From Fibrobacter sp. (GTDB lineage Bacteria > Fibrobacterota > Fibrobacteria > Fibrobacterales > Fibrobacteraceae), in NCBI GenBank assembly GCA_021443065.1, contig JABUUR010000134.1, positions 1-6,758 on the forward strand: a stretch of DNA of 6,758 nt, written 5' to 3'. Made by a program: the position numbers and the translations under genes. This document shows, piece by piece, positions 4,076 through 6,758 of the stretch; positions within the stretch are counted from its first letter, which is position 1; every line of letters begins with the position of its first letter. The notes beneath the pieces are model-generated. The model was not told the origin of the DNA. It worked only from the letters and a program-made list of their open reading frames with translations, and searched no databases.

Positions 4076-6526
4076 CTACTTGAATTTCGCAGTGAAGGTC
4101 ACACCTTCGGTGGCATCCACATAGCGGACCTTTTCCGTTTCGCCATCGGACCATCCGGCGAACATGGCGCCATTGTCCGCCACGGCTTCCAGTTTCAACT
4201 GGTTTCCGCCAAAGAACTTTCCGGAGTAACTGGACTTGGGCAGTTTCGCCCCATCCACCAACACAGAGCCCTTGCCGTCTGCCACGATGGATACCTTCAC
4301 CATGCCGCTCAAGCCGAACTCTTCCTGGAACTCGTCAAAGACCTTGGTGTCGCGCTTTTCAGCCCATTCCGTCAATACCTTGCCATCCTTGCTGAATCCA
4401 CCATCATAGTAGCGCGGGAACTTGTCCACATCCCGTTCGATGTCGTCTATATTCATGGATGCAACCATCTTGGTAACGATGCTTCCAATTCTTTCGCCAT
4501 TCACGTAATTCTGGTAAAGAATGGCCGTACGGTTCAAGAACAACCTCTTGAAATCCGGATTCTTGATCAACTTGATATAGATGTTGGCAAAGCAGCCCGT
4601 CTCCTTGCAGGGCTTGTTTCCTCCGCCCTTCTTGATCCAGTCGAACATATTGGTGCGATCGGCACTGAATTCACCTTCGTTTACCCCCCACAACCATCCG
4701 AAGCCGTGGTCCAGGTCGTAAATCATGAACTTCCATGGGTGATCCGGTGCACGCCAGGCACGAACGTTGTTGTTGGGCCAGTCGCCGTTCTTGTAGTAGA
4801 TTTCTGCAGCCATGTAGTCGGCAAAGTTGCCAACATCCATCATACCCTGCAACTGGGCGTAGGCCTCGTTGTTTTCGCCGCTGAAATCGGAATTTCCAAC
4901 AAAGTCAAGCAATTCCCTAAAGTTGTTGACAGCGCTCATGGTATTGCCGGTAAGGTCATCATCGTAGTCACCGAGAATCTTTACGATTTCGACCTCGCCG
5001 GCATCGATACCGTAGTTGGTCTCTACGTAGTTCTTGTTGTAGCGTTCACGCATATCGTGAATGCCCCAGTATTTTCCGTTGTAGAACACCACCACCTGGC
5101 GGCTACGCTGGTAGTCAACACCGGTACCTTCGAGGGCGGCACCGCCTACGGCGTCTTCAATATAATCGCTGACAAAGCGGTTGCCGTTGTTGCGCAGGTT
5201 AAAGCCCTTGAACTTGTTGTTCACATCCTTGCGGGTCTCGAACAGGGGCGGATTCGGCTTGAGCCAGCCCGCCTCGTATTCTTCGCGCATAACAATGGCT
5301 ACAGATTTCTTGTTGGCAACGCGGCTCCAGCCGCCCATCAGGGAGATGCCTGCATCGATTTCCCATGCCTTGCTCTTGGAGTTGCTGCCGTCTGCAAAGT
5401 ACTCCACATGCACAGGGAACTCAATATCTTCCATCAATCCTGCCGGGCAAGTTTTTGGGTCATCTCCACCGCACCTATCCTTGGGCACGTAATGATCCCT
5501 GAAGAATACAGAATCCACCGTCACGGCCACCACCGGCATGTGTACCATCTCGTCGATAAAGTAGGTGTTGGTCACCACCTTCTTGGTGAGCATGCCGTCC
5601 ATAAAGGCGGCGCAACGCAGCACGGTGCTCTTGGAAATGGTAATGGTCTGGTTGAATTCCGGAGAATCCTTGGTGGGGGCAGAACCGTTCTGGGTACAGC
5701 GCACCTTGATGCCGCCGCTGACCGTGGGGGCGTTCAACTGCACTTCGCCGTTGTAGAAACCGCCCTGAGCCCCGCTAAAGTTGAATTCGGGCGCAACGCC
5801 ATCGTATCCGGTAGAAGAAGTATTGGGCTTTTCCGGGGTAGGCTTGTCAAAGAACTTCCATACGCCGCCGTCGGTAATGCCCCAGCTTACGCCCGGGTCC
5901 AGGGACGGGTAGGCCACGGTATCGCGAATACCATTATAGGGGTCGATCAGGTAAAGGGTTCCGCCGTCCTTTTCCAATTTCCAGTTGGTGTGGGTACGGT
6001 AGTGGGTAGAATCCGTGTCGGAAACGTTGCCGGAGACTTCCTTCAAGTCCTTCTTGTCGCAGAAAACCGTAATAAGCCCCTTGGCAGGGATTTTAACGTC
6101 GCCAAAGAACCACTTTCTTGCATTTTCCAGATTTTCAACCAGGGTATAGCCCCTCAGGTTAGCCTCGGTGGCGCCGGCGTTGTAAATTTCAACCCAACCC
6201 GGGTCGCTGCCTGTTTCATCCAGCCAGTTCAAGTTTACCGGAGTAATTTCGGTAATGATCAAGGCAGAATTGCCCACCCAGCGCAGGGTGTCATCTGCCG
6301 TAACGTAGGTAGTGTCATACCTGTAAATGATTTCGCCAGTTTCGGGGTCGATGGAGGGGATTATATCCACCGTATCTTTCATGGGCTTGCCGTTGTTCGG
6401 ATTCGTCGGGACGTCGCCCTTGTTGTCGTTGCCCCTGGAAGGAGGTTCCTCTTCAAAGCAAGCGACAAAACTGATACCAAGACAGCCTATGACTGCAACA
6501 TTTACGAATTTCTTAAAAAAAGACAT
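4076..6526 (-). CDS. CotH kinase-like lipoprotein with lamin-tail and chitobiase-C-like domains
   Basis: The 816-residue protein begins with a lipoprotein signal (MSFFKK, hydrophobic to about 22, then C23). Cys15 is a second, less likely lipidation site. An acidic, proline-rich linker follows. The domains in order are lamin-tail (LTD) at about 87-205, chitobiase/hexosaminidase C-terminal-like at about 246-324, CotH kinase-like at about 330-735, and a beta-repeat module ending in FAGWSDG...VTFTAKFK at about 743-816. CotH hallmarks are FKGFNLRNNGNRF (439-451), YNGKYWGIHDMRERY (482-496), a catalytic-loop-like NGDWPNNN (580-587) and a metal-site-like YDLDHGFGW (603-611). D582 and D604 are the likely key acidic residues by analogy with CotH kinases. 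CotH proteins of spore formers phosphorylate coat proteins with ATP; activity and substrate here, outside the cytoplasm, are unknown. An in-frame TTG at 6577 would add 17 residues ahead of the signal peptide and is rejected; GGAAG lies four bases before the chosen ATG. Confidence 0.88.
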   Translation of the reverse strand: MSFFKKFVNVAVIGCLGISFVACFEEEPPSRGNDNKGDVPTNPNNGKPMKDTVDIIPSIDPETGEIIYRYDTTYVTADDTLRWVGNSALIITEITPVNLNWLDETGSDPGWVEIYNAGATEANLRGYTLVENLENARKWFFGDVKIPAKGLITVFCDKKDLKEVSGNVSDTDSTHYRTHTNWKLEKDGGTLYLIDPYNGIRDTVAYPSLDPGVSWGITDGGVWKFFDKPTPEKPNTSSTGYDGVAPEFNFSGAQGGFYNGEVQLNAPTVSGGIKVRCTQNGSAPTKDSPEFNQTITISKSTVLRCAAFMDGMLTKKVVTNTYFIDEMVHMPVVAVTVDSVFFRDHYVPKDRCGGDDPKTCPAGLMEDIEFPVHVEYFADGSNSKSKAWEIDAGISLMGGWSRVANKKSVAIVMREEYEAGWLKPNPPLFETRKDVNNKFKGFNLRNNGNRFVSDYIEDAVGGAALEGTGVDYQRSRQVVVFYNGKYWGIHDMRERYNKNYVETNYGIDAGEVEIVKILGDYDDDLTGNTMSAVNNFRELLDFVGNSDFSGENNEAYAQLQGMMDVGNFADYMAAEIYYKNGDWPNNNVRAWRAPDHPWKFMIYDLDHGFGWLWGVNEGEFSADRTNMFDWIKKGGGNKPCKETGCFANIYIKLIKNPDFKRLFLNRTAILYQNYVNGERIGSIVTKMVASMNIDDIERDVDKFPRYYDGGFSKDGKVLTEWAEKRDTKVFDEFQEEFGLSGMVKVSIVADGKGSVLVDGAKLPKSSYSGKFFGGNQLKLEAVADNGAMFAGWSDGETEKVRYVDATEGVTFTAKFK

Positions 6527-6553
6527 ACCACTTCCAAAAAGTAAAATGTTGAC

Positions 6554-6573
6554 CAAAAGTTCCCACACTTTTG
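6554..6573. promoter_or_regulatory. Inverted repeat in the leader of the CotH lipoprotein gene
   Basis: A perfect 7-bp inverted repeat, CAAAAGT (6554-6560) and ACTTTTG (6567-6573), flanks a 6-base spacer. It lies between the proposed -10 element and the start codon, at or just after the predicted transcript start. It could be an operator or a small hairpin at the 5' end of the mRNA. There is no T-run, so it is not a terminator. Confidence 0.4.
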
Positions 6574-6577
6574 ACAA

Positions 6578-6586
6578 TTTTATACC
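6578..6586 (-). promoter_or_regulatory. Candidate extended -10 promoter of the CotH lipoprotein gene
   Basis: On the - strand this reads TGGTATAAA, an extended -10 (TGn plus TATAAA), about 50 bases before the ATG at 6526. No good -35 hexamer sits 16-18 bases upstream, which extended -10 promoters can tolerate. This is a motif match only. Confidence 0.4.
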
Positions 6587-6657
6587 ATCACCTTACCTCT
6601 AAATTTAGAAGATTATTTAAAAAAAAGGAAAAAATGTCGGTAATATTCTATTTACCC

Positions 6658-6686
6658 TTGACAAAGGCCACACTCACTGCTATATT
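6658..6686 (+). promoter_or_regulatory. Sigma-70-type promoter of the tRNA-Phe gene
   Basis: A consensus -35 TTGACA (6658-6663) and a near-consensus -10 TATATT (6681-6686) are separated by exactly 17 bases. The tRNA starts 14 bases after the -10, so the 5' leader would be very short. The DNA just upstream (about 6601-6635) is A/T-rich with A-tracts and could act as an UP element, as is common for stable-RNA promoters. Confidence 0.88.
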
Positions 6687-6700
6687 TGGCTTACCATTTC

Positions 6701-6758
<58 letters not shown>

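Noticed and set aside
3306..4124. Long + strand open frame opposite ubiE and across the terminator
   Set aside because: It is a register mirror of ubiE, runs through a terminator hairpin and has no family motifs.
4004..6544. An 846-codon open frame on the + strand opposite the CotH lipoprotein gene
   Set aside because: It is in exact codon register with the real gene and exists only because that gene avoids TTA, CTA and TCA. It lacks coherent domains, while the - strand frame has a signal peptide and recognisable domains.
6527..6577. 17-residue N-terminal extension of the lipoprotein from a TTG
   Set aside because: It would bury the lipoprotein signal peptide behind another hydrophobic stretch and has no ribosome binding site; the ATG at 6526 gives a normal signal.

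Overview
The window looks like a chromosomal segment of a Fibrobacter-like bacterium (phylum Fibrobacterota). This is inferred from gene content and composition: a large multidomain CotH-type lipoprotein, a menaquinone-type trio of genes, moderate GC with AT-rich intergenic DNA, and small secreted or membrane proteins I cannot match to a named family. No database search was possible, so the taxonomic call is tentative. Nothing here looks like a phage, plasmid, transposon or CRISPR locus. Most of the window is housekeeping plus one surface protein.

Left part (1-1540, + strand). The first 95 bases hold a run of short perfect hairpins ending in a strong rho-independent terminator (63-95), which closes a transcript that starts outside the window. 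Two 40-bp copies of a palindromic REP-like repeat follow (100-139 and 145-184). Next is a two-gene + strand unit: a small exported protein of unknown function (276-710) and, 8 bases later, a biotin-protein ligase lacking the DNA-binding domain (birA, 719-1540).

Middle part (1565-3959, - strand). This is a tightly packed four-gene operon, transcribed right to left: ubiE/menG methyltransferase, ubiX flavin prenyltransferase, a ubiA-family prenyltransferase of MqnP type, and a 68-residue two-helix membrane protein. The first three fit the late steps of menaquinone synthesis: prenylation of the naphthoate ring, supply of prenyl-FMN to a UbiD-type decarboxylase, and final C-methylation. The UbiA motifs together with ubiX point to the futalosine (Mqn) route rather than classical MenA. 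The genes overlap or nearly touch, and the strong ribosome binding site and overlap of the small protein tie it to the operon. The operon converges on birA with only 24 bases between stop codons.

Right part (3960-6758). A strong - strand terminator (3990-4018) separates the menaquinone operon from a long - strand gene (4076-6526) for a lipoprotein. Its domains are a lamin-tail domain, a chitobiase/hexosaminidase C-terminal-like domain, a CotH kinase-like domain and a C-terminal beta repeat. Its leader has an extended -10 promoter candidate and an inverted repeat. Divergently, a near-consensus sigma-70 promoter (6658-6686) drives a tRNA-Phe(GAA) gene cut off by the window end at tRNA position 58.

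The points most worth a second look are the CotH lipoprotein with its acidic, possibly surface-export, N-terminus; the small membrane protein coupled to the quinone prenyltransferase; the hairpin run at the left edge; and the terminator that leaves almost no room for a promoter ahead of ubiE/menG.
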